Shown here piece after piece: positions 19,258 to 27,832 of a stretch of 45,853 nt of DNA. A model generated the notes under the pieces. It worked only from the letters and a program-made list of their open reading frames with translations. It was not told the origin of the DNA and made no database searches. How positions within the stretch are numbered: position 1 is the stretch's first letter; each line of letters begins with the position of its first letter. The DNA is from a virus, in the IMG/VR virus record IMGVR_UViG_3300031873_000007, positions 1 through 45,853 of that record; one strand, written 5' to 3'. The position numbers and the translations under genes are program-made.

Positions 19258-22053
19258 ATGTCTACACAGCTAATTGATTTTGAAACTGGGAGTGGGCCGA
19301 CAGACGATTCCGGCGAGCGTATGGAGGAGGAGTCCATCAAGCCTTACGTCGCGGGTGAGCGGGTCCAGGCAGTCGTCTTCGACCGACCCCTTGAAAACCT
19401 TCGTGCGCGCACGGAAGAGCTCCGGAAGAAGGTCGAGGACCTCTTGTACCGCGCCGATGCGGACAAGTGGATCATCACGGGTGGCAATAGCATCGGTCAG
19501 GTGACGGTGCCGGGTGCCACGGCATTTCCGACGGTGACGTGGTCAACTGGCACGAACAAGTTCACGATTTCGGAAGCGATTGTGCTTCAGCCCCTGATGG
19601 CTCCACTTGAGGACAAGTTTGCGTCCAAGAGTTTTGTGCTTAAGACTGCTACATTTTTGATTTCAGCCAATGACAATGTTGCAGCGAGAGACATCCTTTT
19701 TGATTATCAGTTGGCTAATAGCATTCGCATTATTTGGGAAGAGTCTGCGTCGCTTGGAGCGGGTGTATTTTGTGTAGCAACAATTGAAGGTGAACCTGAG
19801 CATATTCTTCGAATTATTATTCGAGATGACGGGACGACACTTGCGACACATGTTGAGACGGAACTCAATACGATTTTAGGACCGGCTGTTCCAGCTTCTC
19901 CTTTTAAGTTCACGTTGACAAGCGCCGTACCTGTCTTCATTAGTTTATCAGATTTATCAGTAGGAGACCGCGATGTAGTTCTTACTGGAACATATTCACG
20001 TGAGTTACATCATCTTGCTGTAGCAGAACTCAATACGTTCTTTGGCACTACCACGTTATCAGCTGATGGTGATGGTATTGGTATTTGGTACGAAGAGTTA
20101 ACGGATTCAGTTTTGTCCACGCGAGGTGGACGTCGTCAAGCAACACCTTTGACGGATACTGCACCAAATACTGAAGTTACTGCTTCCAAGCTTTTCAAGT
20201 TTTCGACCAACCCTGAAAAGATTCCCGGAGCTATTCCCCTGTGTCGGCGCATCGGTACTTCCTTAGTGTTCGTTGATGGGACGGTTGTGTCCGCGGGGCA
20301 GACGGCGACGTTTGGTGGCGAGGGTTCTATTGATGCGTTGTTGGCTCGGTATCTTACGCATGTCGGAGGTACAGCTGATAAGCATACGGCGGGAGTGGTA
20401 ACATCTACACCTTATTCCTGGATTGCGGCGACGGATGTTGGGGCTGTTATTAATGAAATTGTGGATGATCTTGCGGATGCGACCACAGCTGCCGATGGAG
20501 CGAGTAAAGTTGGTCTTTATCAGATTGCGGGAACGCCAGAGAGTATTGGGAATACGACTACGCGTGCGGCTATTAATGCGATATATGGACATTTAAATGC
20601 GCGTACGGAGCGCGCTACGTTGGAGCGCGTAACTCAGCCATGGGATATTGGCCAAGATACAGGAGGAGTAGAAGATGATACGCGTATGCGTTTGCGGGGC
20701 AGCATTCTTATGGGCACTATTGCCGGAGGGTCGTGGGGAAAGTATATAGACCTTGTAGATATTGCCAGTCGTCTACATCCCGGGGCATATTCTTTAGCTT
20801 CTCCGGTTATTGCAAGTAACCAATTTATTACAGCCGATTTTATGCTACCCAAAGCTATAGCTGGAACGGCTTTAGTTGTGCGTGATAGTGCTGTTCTTTC
20901 CAGTAAGCAACGCCGCCTTATTTGTTCTATAGATGCGGATGTAGGTGGAGCGGGTACGGGGAACGCGGGGGTAGCGTATTTATGGGACCCACACGATACT
21001 GTTACGGGAACGGTAGCTACTGCTACTTTGGGTTCTTTGCCAACTGGAGGAGGACGTACGTGGAAGGCCGCGGCATGCTGTAGTAACGGTACTACGTTAT
21101 TTGTATTATTCCAAGCCGTGAATTTTGCACCTTCTTTAGTTGAATGGCGTGTACAGGCTTATGATGCAACGAGTAATTCGCTACCAAAGATAGCGGCGTG
21201 GCCTTCAACAGGTATTGATCCTACGGTTGGATTTACTGGTTCAATTGGGGCTGGATTTGGAGTTATACGTACTGTTAATATTTGTATGGCTAGTGCAACA
21301 AAGGTTGTTACTTGTAACGGATGGATTGAATTGGATATCGCAAGTCGTCCAGCTATTTCTGTATTTAATGCTTCGGATGGAGGAAGCTTAGCGTCAGGGG
21401 ATGGAGGCGTTACACCGGGTGCGGGTTGGATGCCATCGGGAGGTATTTGTTCGGACGGAACTACTATTTATTGGACCTCGCAACTAGGAAATACTGCTTT
21501 TACCGCAGTACTAAACTCTTCACGGATTTCTACACCTAATACTAATGGCTCTGGGTGGACTAATATTGCTCTTGGTAATGCTAGTGGTGCGACGGCTAAC
21601 CGGTGTCACAGTCTTTGTTGGGACGGTGAGGCTATCTGGTGCCCATTGGAGAATGGTGAGATAATAACTGCATCCACAATATATAAGAGTGCTGCTTCTG
21701 TTTCTTACGCAGCCCATACGTCTATTGATTTTTTGGGGGCCTGCTGCTTTGATGGATTGCGGGTATGGATATTAGGTCATGGGCTTGCTCTAAATGGTAT
21801 AGTAGCTGTCGGGATTGATGCCAGTCTTGCACATCCGATTGTAGGTGGTTTGGCTATATCTGATTTGAGTCCACGTTTAGTGTCGTTATTGCGTGGAATA
21901 GAAAGTGTTACTACACCACCGGATTGCATAGATTATGGTACGCTTCTTTTTGATGGGGATGCTGTATGGTGTACTTTAAACGATAAAAAGGGATCGGCTG
22001 GAGTAAACATGCTTGGATATACTAGAGCTATCCGTGCAAGTAGTAGACGCTAA
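19258..22053 (+). CDS. Putative tail fibre/receptor-binding protein with propeller-like repeats
   Basis: A 931-residue protein with a strong SD (TAAGGAG before ATG 19258). The N-terminal ~70 residues are polar with a short coiled-coil-like helix (LENLRARTEELRKKVEDLL), suitable for attachment and trimerisation. Residues ~90-470 are beta-rich and Thr/Ala/Gly-rich. From about residue 545 on there are recurring Cys/Asp-Gly-x-x-Trp strands, suggesting a beta-propeller head. It is the last gene of the tail block and ends 10 bases before a convergent gene. Role in host recognition is inferred from order, size and composition. Confidence 0.55.
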   Translation: MSTQLIDFETGSGPTDDSGERMEEESIKPYVAGERVQAVVFDRPLENLRARTEELRKKVEDLLYRADADKWIITGGNSIGQVTVPGATAFPTVTWSTGTNKFTISEAIVLQPLMAPLEDKFASKSFVLKTATFLISANDNVAARDILFDYQLANSIRIIWEESASLGAGVFCVATIEGEPEHILRIIIRDDGTTLATHVETELNTILGPAVPASPFKFTLTSAVPVFISLSDLSVGDRDVVLTGTYSRELHHLAVAELNTFFGTTTLSADGDGIGIWYEELTDSVLSTRGGRRQATPLTDTAPNTEVTASKLFKFSTNPEKIPGAIPLCRRIGTSLVFVDGTVVSAGQTATFGGEGSIDALLARYLTHVGGTADKHTAGVVTSTPYSWIAATDVGAVINEIVDDLADATTAADGASKVGLYQIAGTPESIGNTTTRAAINAIYGHLNARTERATLERVTQPWDIGQDTGGVEDDTRMRLRGSILMGTIAGGSWGKYIDLVDIASRLHPGAYSLASPVIASNQFITADFMLPKAIAGTALVVRDSAVLSSKQRRLICSIDADVGGAGTGNAGVAYLWDPHDTVTGTVATATLGSLPTGGGRTWKAAACCSNGTTLFVLFQAVNFAPSLVEWRVQAYDATSNSLPKIAAWPSTGIDPTVGFTGSIGAGFGVIRTVNICMASATKVVTCNGWIELDIASRPAISVFNASDGGSLASGDGGVTPGAGWMPSGGICSDGTTIYWTSQLGNTAFTAVLNSSRISTPNTNGSGWTNIALGNASGATANRCHSLCWDGEAIWCPLENGEIITASTIYKSAASVSYAAHTSIDFLGACCFDGLRVWILGHGLALNGIVAVGIDASLAHPIVGGLAISDLSPRLVSLLRGIESVTTPPDCIDYGTLLFDGDAVWCTLNDKKGSAGVNMLGYTRAIRASSRR
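21061..21986 (+). repeat. Degenerate propeller-like protein repeats in the fibre C-terminus
   Basis: The translated C-terminal third of the fibre-like protein holds at least five related strands: CCSNGTTLFVLF (about residue 606), ICSDGTTIYWTS (about 727), CWDGEAIWCPLE (about 786), CFDGLRVWILG (about 828) and LFDGDAVWCTLN (about 897). Each has Asp/Asn-Gly followed by an aromatic-hydrophobic strand. Spacing of roughly 40-120 residues fits blades of an irregular beta-propeller. The DNA itself is not obviously repeated, so the repeats are old. Confidence 0.55.
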
Positions 22054-22063
22054 TCTAGGTGCA

Positions 22064-22552
22064 TTAAATTATATATTCAAACCTCGCCGGCACCTCATCC
22101 AACTCCACTTTAACACTCGAATTTATCCACTGAGTCAATCCTCGAGCCGTTGCCAGGCGAGCCAGCATCGATATTTTCTCCGTTCCTTTCGTGGCGACCT
22201 TCATGACGTCGTGCAGATCATCCCCATCTTTCGTGGCCTCGACGGCGGCTGGCCACATGTCTGAGATGGGTCCGTTGTTCAGGTAGTCCAAGAAGGCCTG
22301 CTCCATGACCGCCGCGGCGCCCTCGGGGTCGTCTTCGATGACGAAGGCGACGATGAGCCGGGCGGTGAGCGCTTGGACGGCAGCAGGGCTAAGGTTGGAC
22401 CCCTCGGCGATGTCCACGCCGTCCAGCGTCGCGAAGGCGAAGTGCCGGGCTATCTGTTCGGCCATGTTGTGGGCGGATTGGACTGTCGTCTCGGCCGGGA
22501 GAGCGGCGGCGAGCGAGGTCGCGAATTCGATGACGTTGTCCGCGAGGGCCAT
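22064..22552 (-). CDS. Helical hypothetical protein, distal gene of the RuvC operon
   Basis: A 162-residue, almost wholly helical protein with Ala-rich repeats and an acidic central part. No motif recognised. Its ATG follows the upstream TAA directly (TAAATG), so it is translated with the small Cys protein and RuvC. It converges on the fibre gene with 10 bases between the stops, and no terminator hairpin is visible there. Confidence 0.55.
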   Translation of the reverse strand: MALADNVIEFATSLAAALPAETTVQSAHNMAEQIARHFAFATLDGVDIAEGSNLSPAAVQALTARLIVAFVIEDDPEGAAAVMEQAFLDYLNNGPISDMWPAAVEATKDGDDLHDVMKVATKGTEKISMLARLATARGLTQWINSSVKVELDEVPARFEYII

Positions 22553-22741
22553 TTAGAGAACCTTCTCCATGAGGTCGACCTGCTCGAGCAGATAACCCGC
22601 GGAGTATTTTTTCAGAAGGATGCGGACGCCTGCTATTCCGTCTAAGCAATCCTTGCAGATGTGCCCTACCGTGACGGTGCCATGCTTGATTTCAATCGAA
22701 TCTTCGGCGGGTGTTTTCAGGCACTCAAAAATGCTACACAT
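22553..22741 (-). CDS. Small Cys-rich protein, possible zinc finger
   Basis: A 62-residue protein. ATG 22741 is chosen over an in-frame TTG at 22750 because AGAGG lies about nine bases before it and it overlaps the RuvC stop. CSIFEC near the N-terminus and HICKDC at about residue 30 give a C-x4-C and C-x2-C pair that could bind one zinc ion. Function unknown. Genes of this size between replication or recombination genes are often small regulators or host-takeover proteins, but nothing shows this here. Confidence 0.55.
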   Translation of the reverse strand: MCSIFECLKTPAEDSIEIKHGTVTVGHICKDCLDGIAGVRILLKKYSAGYLLEQVDLMEKVL

Positions 22742-23270
22742 CGTCTTCAACCTCTAGCTGCTTGAGCTTGTGCAAGACCTCGAGTTGAGATCGGGTCATC
22801 CCATTTGGAAAATGGATTCCACGGGCGAGCTCGGCCATCCAGAGCGCGTCCGCTTCGTCGTCGCTTTTATCAGTTCCGGGCCATTGGGGCCAGTACCCTT
22901 GTGCCGTTTTCACCATGAAGTTCTTGTCGGATAGACCGCGTCCTGTGGCAAATTTTTTCACGGACGAGGGAGGTGCAAGGAGCACGGGGATGCCGTAATC
23001 ATAAAGTTTCAGGAGGAAGAGTCCGCGAACTTGTCCAAGTAGGTCAGCTTTTAGGGGTCTCTCGTAGGCTGGGGCCTCAATTACTGCTTGTGTTATTTGG
23101 CCTAAATAGGGGCGCAGTAAATGCGGAACAGTATCTCGAATGTAAGCCAGCCGTTCTCCGCCGCGCCGCTGTTTGGGGAGAATGGTTCCCGCGAAGACGT
23201 ACTGTCCCTTCTCTCCGATGAGCGCCAAGCCTGTGCTGGTAGCAGAAGGGTCGATTCCTAAGAAGTACAC
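22734..23270 (-). CDS. ruvC: RuvC-like Holliday junction resolvase
   Basis: A 178-residue protein of typical RuvC length. The order is RNase H-like: FLGIDPSATSTG (Asp7), QAVIEAPAYER (Glu65), and a C-terminal DKSDDEADALW helix (Asp138, Asp141). These supply the four acidic residues that bind two metal ions and nick four-way junctions. In phages such enzymes resolve branched DNA before packaging. GTG 23270 is chosen because a near-perfect SD (AAAGGAGA) lies six bases upstream; a TTG at 23288 would place the SD inside the gene. First of three overlapping or abutting minus-strand genes. Confidence 0.85.
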   Translation of the reverse strand: MYFLGIDPSATSTGLALIGEKGQYVFAGTILPKQRRGGERLAYIRDTVPHLLRPYLGQITQAVIEAPAYERPLKADLLGQVRGLFLLKLYDYGIPVLLAPPSSVKKFATGRGLSDKNFMVKTAQGYWPQWPGTDKSDDEADALWMAELARGIHFPNGMTRSQLEVLHKLKQLEVEDDV

Positions 23271-23276
23271 GTTGTA

Positions 23277-23284
23277 TCTCCTTT
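23277..23284 (-). promoter_or_regulatory. Shine-Dalgarno fixing the RuvC GTG start
   Basis: On the minus strand this reads AAAGGAGA, six bases before GTG (23270-23268). It decides the GTG start over the upstream TTG. Confidence 0.75.
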
Positions 23285-23306
23285 CCAAGACCGCTAAGAT
23301 TATCGC

Positions 23307-23987
23307 ATGGCCAAGATGAATGTAACATACAGTCGTGAAGTTCTAGAAGACGGCTATTTTTTGGGGGTGACGGTGTTGCCGGCGCCCGATACGGACCCAG
23401 CTGGGAAGCTCGAGGAGTCCCTCGTTGTTAATACGGCTGATGAAGACATCGCGCGCTTTTCAACGCTCGTGGATTTGGAAGACCTAGCAGTAGGTACAAC
23501 TCTTGAGTGGTTTCAAGCAGCTTCGTATGCGAAGACCCCTCCTGAAGGTACTCCGCAAATGTATGACACACTGCGTCTTGATACCATTCCAGGATCGTGG
23601 GTGCAGCTTGGAGCCGCGGCACCTATGAATTTTTCAATTGAAGAGATCACGGGGTCGTTATATGCGTTTAGATTATCTGGGTCGGTTATGCCGCCATGTG
23701 GATTTACCGGGATTTTATCTTTTACGATTTTAGAAAATACGGAAGGAGGAGAGGTCATACGGATATCTCAAATAACAGATCAGATTGTCACTATCCGCCG
23801 CTACGACCAAAACTCTTCAGGAAATGACCCGTACGTGCGCGTTGCAAGTGCAGCCAAGCTTTTCTCGTCGATAACAGAAGCTACGAATAAGTACGCGGCC
23901 CTTCGAGCTGAAGCGGCTTCTCTTATAGACGCCACGGACCTCGAAGAAGAATCTTTCACGGGTACAATCACGGAGGAATATGACTGA
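23307..23987 (+). CDS. Hypothetical, probably virion-associated beta-rich protein
   Basis: A 226-residue protein divergent from ruvC with 36 bases between starts; no good SD precedes ATG 23307. The middle is beta-rich (LSGSVMPPCGFTGILSFTI) and the C-terminus helical and acidic. No family recognised. It is first of three tightly spaced plus-strand genes. All three look like structural or assembly proteins by composition, but they lie apart from the main tail block. Confidence 0.5.
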   Translation: MAKMNVTYSREVLEDGYFLGVTVLPAPDTDPAGKLEESLVVNTADEDIARFSTLVDLEDLAVGTTLEWFQAASYAKTPPEGTPQMYDTLRLDTIPGSWVQLGAAAPMNFSIEEITGSLYAFRLSGSVMPPCGFTGILSFTILENTEGGEVIRISQITDQIVTIRRYDQNSSGNDPYVRVASAAKLFSSITEATNKYAALRAEAASLIDATDLEEESFTGTITEEYD

Positions 23988-24361
23988 TGGCTGTTTCTAT
24001 TACGCTAAAACAAACACAGTCCATCACAGAAGCGAATCTCTTCCGTGTTTTGGATGAGGTCACGGCCGCAGCAGATATTTCTGGTTCTATCTTCGTTTTC
24101 ACAACCGAGACCCAGGCCTTCTCGCATGTAGCGACGGTCTACGATATCGAGCATCTCACGTATACCTCCTATGCCGAGGCCTTTGCGGCGGGTGCGGAGT
24201 TTTATAGGCTTGACGAGGTTCAAAGGGACTTTGAATCGCAAGCTACCGCTGAGTCTTTTGCGGCGTATACACAGGCTCGAACGCGGACATTGGTGGATGA
24301 TTACATCGAATATTCAGCAGGCTTCGAAGGTGTGACGACCTTTGTTTACACAGGAGCGTAG
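23987..24361 (+). CDS. Hypothetical small protein of the 23-25 kb plus-strand cluster
   Basis: A 124-residue protein with a strong SD (GGAGG) and a start overlapping the previous stop (TGATG). Beta strands in the first half are followed by a helical, aromatic- and acid-rich second half (FAAGAEFYRLDEVQRDFES). No motif recognised. Coupled to both neighbours. Confidence 0.5.
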   Translation: MAVSITLKQTQSITEANLFRVLDEVTAAADISGSIFVFTTETQAFSHVATVYDIEHLTYTSYAEAFAAGAEFYRLDEVQRDFESQATAESFAAYTQARTRTLVDDYIEYSAGFEGVTTFVYTGA

Positions 24362-24366
24362 ATAAA

Positions 24367-25386
24367 ATGCTCGATACGAGAGTTCAGTTTGATCGGACAA
24401 CGATAGCGCTCCCAGATGGTACGAACGTCTATCAGATAGATGCTGCCGTTATAGACAAGGGTGATCTGCCTCATGCGAATATTTTTGTGTATCAAATCTT
24501 GGACGAGCTCGATACGACACGGGATACGTTTGTGCGGTTAGGAAATCCGTATGACTTGGAGAACATCGATACTACGCGTGCAGTAGCGATAGCAGACGAC
24601 CAGGAGTTCTTTTTAGCTTCAACTTTACAAGTTCGATATACCGATTTGAACACGGCGGTGCAGGCGAAAGACGCGGTGCGGTCGCGTATCGACAATTCGG
24701 TGAATGCGTGGCGGACGTACTCCGTGGATTTCAGTGGGTCAGATACCGTAAATCATCCAACAGCAGAAGCTACGTATGAACAGCAGCTTAAAGATGATTA
24801 TGAGACAGCAAAAGACGCGCGTGTCGCAGCGGATGTTGATCTCGCGGCAGCTGATTTAGCGCTGACCTTGGCGCAGGATGCGGCACAGGACGCCGTGACG
24901 TTGGGTGACGTTTATAAGAGAGATTTGGATTTCACGTCGCAGTCGTACGTGATTTATTGGGCGAATTATTTCTTAGCTGAGAATACGTTCTTTACGAATA
25001 TGACGGATCGGTTCGGAGAGTTTACCGATGATTTCTTGCAAGTAACAGGATACAATTACGTATCTACTGGAACTGTAGGAGGAACCCCGGCTGAAGAAGC
25101 CTGGTTATACCACCTACAGACGATGGAAGCGAATCTTAAGGCTAGAACTTTAGCAGCTTACAACGGCACCTCTCTCGACGCGGCATTCCTGGCCTTCCAC
25201 CTCAGTGTTGGAGGCTATTACACATCTCAGCAAGGCGTCATTGCTACCGCCAACGTCACGGCCGCAAATGCTGTCACAGCAAAAAAAGAGGCCGAAGCCT
25301 CTTTGGCATCCGCGCAGCTGGCAGAGGATGCAGCCCTTGCTGCGGTCCTCGCCGTCTGCCCGGATTTCGATCCTTCCTCAGTCTGA
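24367..25386 (+). CDS. Hypothetical protein with long Ala-rich coiled coils
   Basis: A 339-residue protein. Residues ~1-110 are mixed alpha/beta. Residues ~135-185 and ~290-330 are Ala/Asp/Lys/Glu-rich heptad-like helices (LAAADLALTLAQDAAQ and KKEAEASLASAQLAEDAAL) that probably pair as coiled coils. It has the look of a fibrous or assembly protein. Its last nine bases overlap the end of the convergent RT-operon gene, and no terminator is visible between them. Confidence 0.5.
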   Translation: MLDTRVQFDRTTIALPDGTNVYQIDAAVIDKGDLPHANIFVYQILDELDTTRDTFVRLGNPYDLENIDTTRAVAIADDQEFFLASTLQVRYTDLNTAVQAKDAVRSRIDNSVNAWRTYSVDFSGSDTVNHPTAEATYEQQLKDDYETAKDARVAADVDLAAADLALTLAQDAAQDAVTLGDVYKRDLDFTSQSYVIYWANYFLAENTFFTNMTDRFGEFTDDFLQVTGYNYVSTGTVGGTPAEEAWLYHLQTMEANLKARTLAAYNGTSLDAAFLAFHLSVGGYYTSQQGVIATANVTAANAVTAKKEAEASLASAQLAEDAALAAVLAVCPDFDPSSV

Positions 25387-26697
25387 TTTCTCAGGATACG
25401 CGTTTGGGTGGATGTACTGATGCCCGTAGTAGCGGTGGACATCGAACATGCTGGTGTACGTTTGGGTGGTCCAACGGGGGGCGGGTCGTCCTTGGGTTGC
25501 GTGGAAGATGGCTTCTACGTTTACCCTGTAGCGGTCGGGCTGCACATGTAGAAGAGGCCAACATGTACCAGACCCAAAAGCACCGTGGGATTCGAGAGAC
25601 CTATGAACTTCTTCCGTGACCATCATGATGAGGGCCGCAGCCTTGTCCCCGAGCGGATAGTATTCGGGATAGTGTCTCCATTCTGGGTGCTCGCGCTGAT
25701 AGTTTTCTTTTAAGTAATCGGCAGCTGTTTCTATCGAGAAGTTTTCGATAACATATGAGACATCCGTTTTGTGGTAAACGACTGCGCGTAGTCCGCGCCC
25801 TCTCTCACTGCTAGCTTTTAGTCTAATTCCCAACTTAAAACGGTCCTGTTTCCAAGCAAGGTTTCCTTGGTGCCAACTTATGAATGCGAGGTCTTCTCTG
25901 TCTATACCGGATATTTTTAATAAGTAAAACGCCTGTAATTGTTCTTCGGTAATAGTTTCGGGGTATCCACACCTTAAGACGTACTGCTTCGACTTATATT
26001 GTCCATGGTAAAGAGTGCACACTTCTTTCTTCGTACAATGCGCACATTGGTTTTTAATCGTACTTTTTATTTTCGCTTTAGTCGTAGCACTAGCGCTTTG
26101 GCGTTCTTGCAGTTCTTCGCAGTACTCAAAAGAGTGGTCTTCGGGGATACGGATAAATGGGGCGATCCCTATGGGCGTACGAGGTTCGCTATAGCGATAG
26201 CGATGTGTTCCAGTACTTACGGTGAGAGGCTTCGTATAAAGAGGTGAGATATATTTAAAATTTCCAATAGCTGGGAATTTTCGTTTCTTTAATTCGTCTA
26301 TCCAGTCCTCGGCGTACAAATCATTTTCGAGGTATTTAGGACGCGGATAAAAGAGGCAGGGGTCTCCGGGAAATTCGGAGGAGTCTGAAACGCAGTTAGA
26401 ACAGCCGAATAGGACGCGAGGAGACATGCAGTCGCGGCGGAATTCGTGGATGGTACCAATTTTTATTTCACCTTCCGGGGAGATATATCCAACTAAATCC
26501 CAGAAGGAGTCCGTTGCGAATCCACTATTCTTGAGGTCTGGATAGGTTGATACTGTCAGTTCGTCGTTGAAAACTTTTATATATAAGTGTCGTTCCAGTT
26601 TCAAGTCGGAGAGGGATTTGGCGAAATCGTAGAGCTCTTGGCGGGTGGTCAGGCATGTCTCGAATATTAGAAGTCCAGTGTCGTCTTTAGGTCCCAT
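25378..26697 (-). CDS. Cys-rich protein co-encoded with the reverse transcriptase, unknown function
   Basis: A 439-residue protein. The frame extends to 26790, but ATG 26697 (MGPKDDTG), overlapping the RT stop by 11 bases, avoids a 104-base overlap. Two Cys clusters are visible: Cys90, then FGCSNC (99, 102) and Cys114; and CAHC at 218-221 with Cys227 and Cys243 (C-x2-C-x5-C-x15-C), which could hold zinc or an iron-sulphur cluster. The C-terminal 150 residues are His/Tyr/Trp-rich. No known family is recognised. Translational overlap with RT and the shared Cys theme make it a candidate RT partner. No function should be assumed. Confidence 0.6.
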   Translation of the reverse strand: MGPKDDTGLLIFETCLTTRQELYDFAKSLSDLKLERHLYIKVFNDELTVSTYPDLKNSGFATDSFWDLVGYISPEGEIKIGTIHEFRRDCMSPRVLFGCSNCVSDSSEFPGDPCLFYPRPKYLENDLYAEDWIDELKKRKFPAIGNFKYISPLYTKPLTVSTGTHRYRYSEPRTPIGIAPFIRIPEDHSFEYCEELQERQSASATTKAKIKSTIKNQCAHCTKKEVCTLYHGQYKSKQYVLRCGYPETITEEQLQAFYLLKISGIDREDLAFISWHQGNLAWKQDRFKLGIRLKASSERGRGLRAVVYHKTDVSYVIENFSIETAADYLKENYQREHPEWRHYPEYYPLGDKAAALIMMVTEEVHRSLESHGAFGSGTCWPLLHVQPDRYRVNVEAIFHATQGRPAPRWTTQTYTSMFDVHRYYGHQYIHPNAYPEKSD

Positions 26698-27832
26698 CTT
26701 CGCTACAGTGTAGCGCTGAATAGTTGGCGATGGCTCCACAGAGCTCGGTGTGGAGATTACTTCCTTTTCTAGGGTCGACCTGCTGTACATACGTTACTTT
26801 GCCTTTCAACCAGAACAGTAACTGCTCTGGGGAACCGAATTTGGCACGCCTGTATTGCGTCTCTAATCCATAAACGAGACAGTTATGGACGATAGCGCGA
26901 AGACGCAGGTATTCCACGCGTGCGATTGTAATCCTATCGCTGAAGTTCAGGCCCAATAGGTCTTTCGTTTTATTCGAAGAGCGGATATGCACCTTGCGAC
27001 GGTTAACAGCGTAACCTGTCTCTTCGATGATTCGAATGAACTCTTGAACAATCTCGACCTTTTCATTAAATGGGAAATCGCGTCCGCACGTAAAAGCGAG
27101 GTCGTCAGCATACCGAGAGTATACCCAGACACGTTCGCCGTGTAGATTGTATTTCACGTTTAGAGTTTCGAGGTATTCACAGATGGGTTTGTCTAGACGA
27201 TAGTACGCGACGAGATTGCAGATGGCGCCAGAGGTAGGAGCGCCTTGAGGGACACCAAAACGTATCCCATCGGGGTATCTTTTAGTGGGACAAGGAATGT
27301 CACGGACGGTGACCATCCCTTTTATCGGACCTGCTATTTCATTTGGATATCCTAAATGTTTTTCGAGCATCTCTCCTACCCACCATCGACGGGTGCGGTG
27401 AAAGAAATCTTTCAGGTCCATTTGGATATAGGCCCCCTTGCGGGGGCAGTTGTGTTTGGGCGGGGTCTCGGCTGCAGCGTCGCATATCGGACATTTGGCG
27501 ATGTGCCGTGCTACCGCGGAGGCGATATCTTTTCCCACGCGGTAGGCGGTGACGTAGATGGGGAGGTGTTCTTGTAGCAGGTCTAAGAAGTTCTTGTTCA
27601 GCCTCTTCTGTGCGAATTTGACTACGGGGTTTGGAGCGTGGAGTAGTCGTATATTCCCACGCCTCTTTTTGATATGGAGATGAATGTACCGGCTCTTGTC
27701 GTCTGCTACGACGACGTACCAGAGCGTTTTATTTCTAATTTGTATTAAGTTCGAGAGGCTCGTGGAATCGAAGGGTCGTGGGAGTATAGGGCTATCTACT
27801 GGGAGGGGATAAAAATCATACGAGGGAACCAT
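26687..27832 (-). CDS. Retron/group II-like reverse transcriptase
   Basis: A 381-residue RNA-directed DNA polymerase. In order: IRLLHAP (about 61-67) in the finger region; SAVARH (105-110), in the place of the retron NAxxH; QMDLKDFF with the first catalytic Asp139; GVPQGAPTSG (193-202), motif 4; SRYADDLAFT with catalytic Asp243-Asp244; NRRKVHI (277-283); and LLGLNF where retrons have VTG. Between region X and Asp139 sits C114-x2-C117-x9-H127-x-C129, an apparent zinc knuckle I do not know from standard retron RTs. Motif 4 is QGxxxS, not the xGxxxSQ of diversity-generating RTs. It overlaps genes on both sides, so no noncoding RNA fits immediately upstream. Enzyme class is confident; biological role unknown. 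Confidence 0.87.
   Translation of the reverse strand: MVPSYDFYPLPVDSPILPRPFDSTSLSNLIQIRNKTLWYVVVADDKSRYIHLHIKKRRGNIRLLHAPNPVVKFAQKRLNKNFLDLLQEHLPIYVTAYRVGKDIASAVARHIAKCPICDAAAETPPKHNCPRKGAYIQMDLKDFFHRTRRWWVGEMLEKHLGYPNEIAGPIKGMVTVRDIPCPTKRYPDGIRFGVPQGAPTSGAICNLVAYYRLDKPICEYLETLNVKYNLHGERVWVYSRYADDLAFTCGRDFPFNEKVEIVQEFIRIIEETGYAVNRRKVHIRSSNKTKDLLGLNFSDRITIARVEYLRLRAIVHNCLVYGLETQYRRAKFGSPEQLLFWLKGKVTYVQQVDPRKGSNLHTELCGAIANYSALHCSEDGT

Noticed and set aside
23268-23288. TTG 23288 as RuvC start
   Set aside because: It would place the strong SD inside the gene; GTG 23270 is six bases after the SD.
26698-26790. N-terminal extension of the 439-residue Cys protein to 26790
   Set aside because: It lies wholly within the RT coding end and reads as out-of-frame sequence; ATG 26697 gives a short coupled overlap.
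26687-27832. Diversity-generating retroelement
   Set aside because: Motif 4 of the RT is QGAPTS, not the SQ type of these elements. No noncoding template repeat is possible next to the gene, and no variable-region copy was seen by eye in the fibre gene. A computed repeat search could overturn this.
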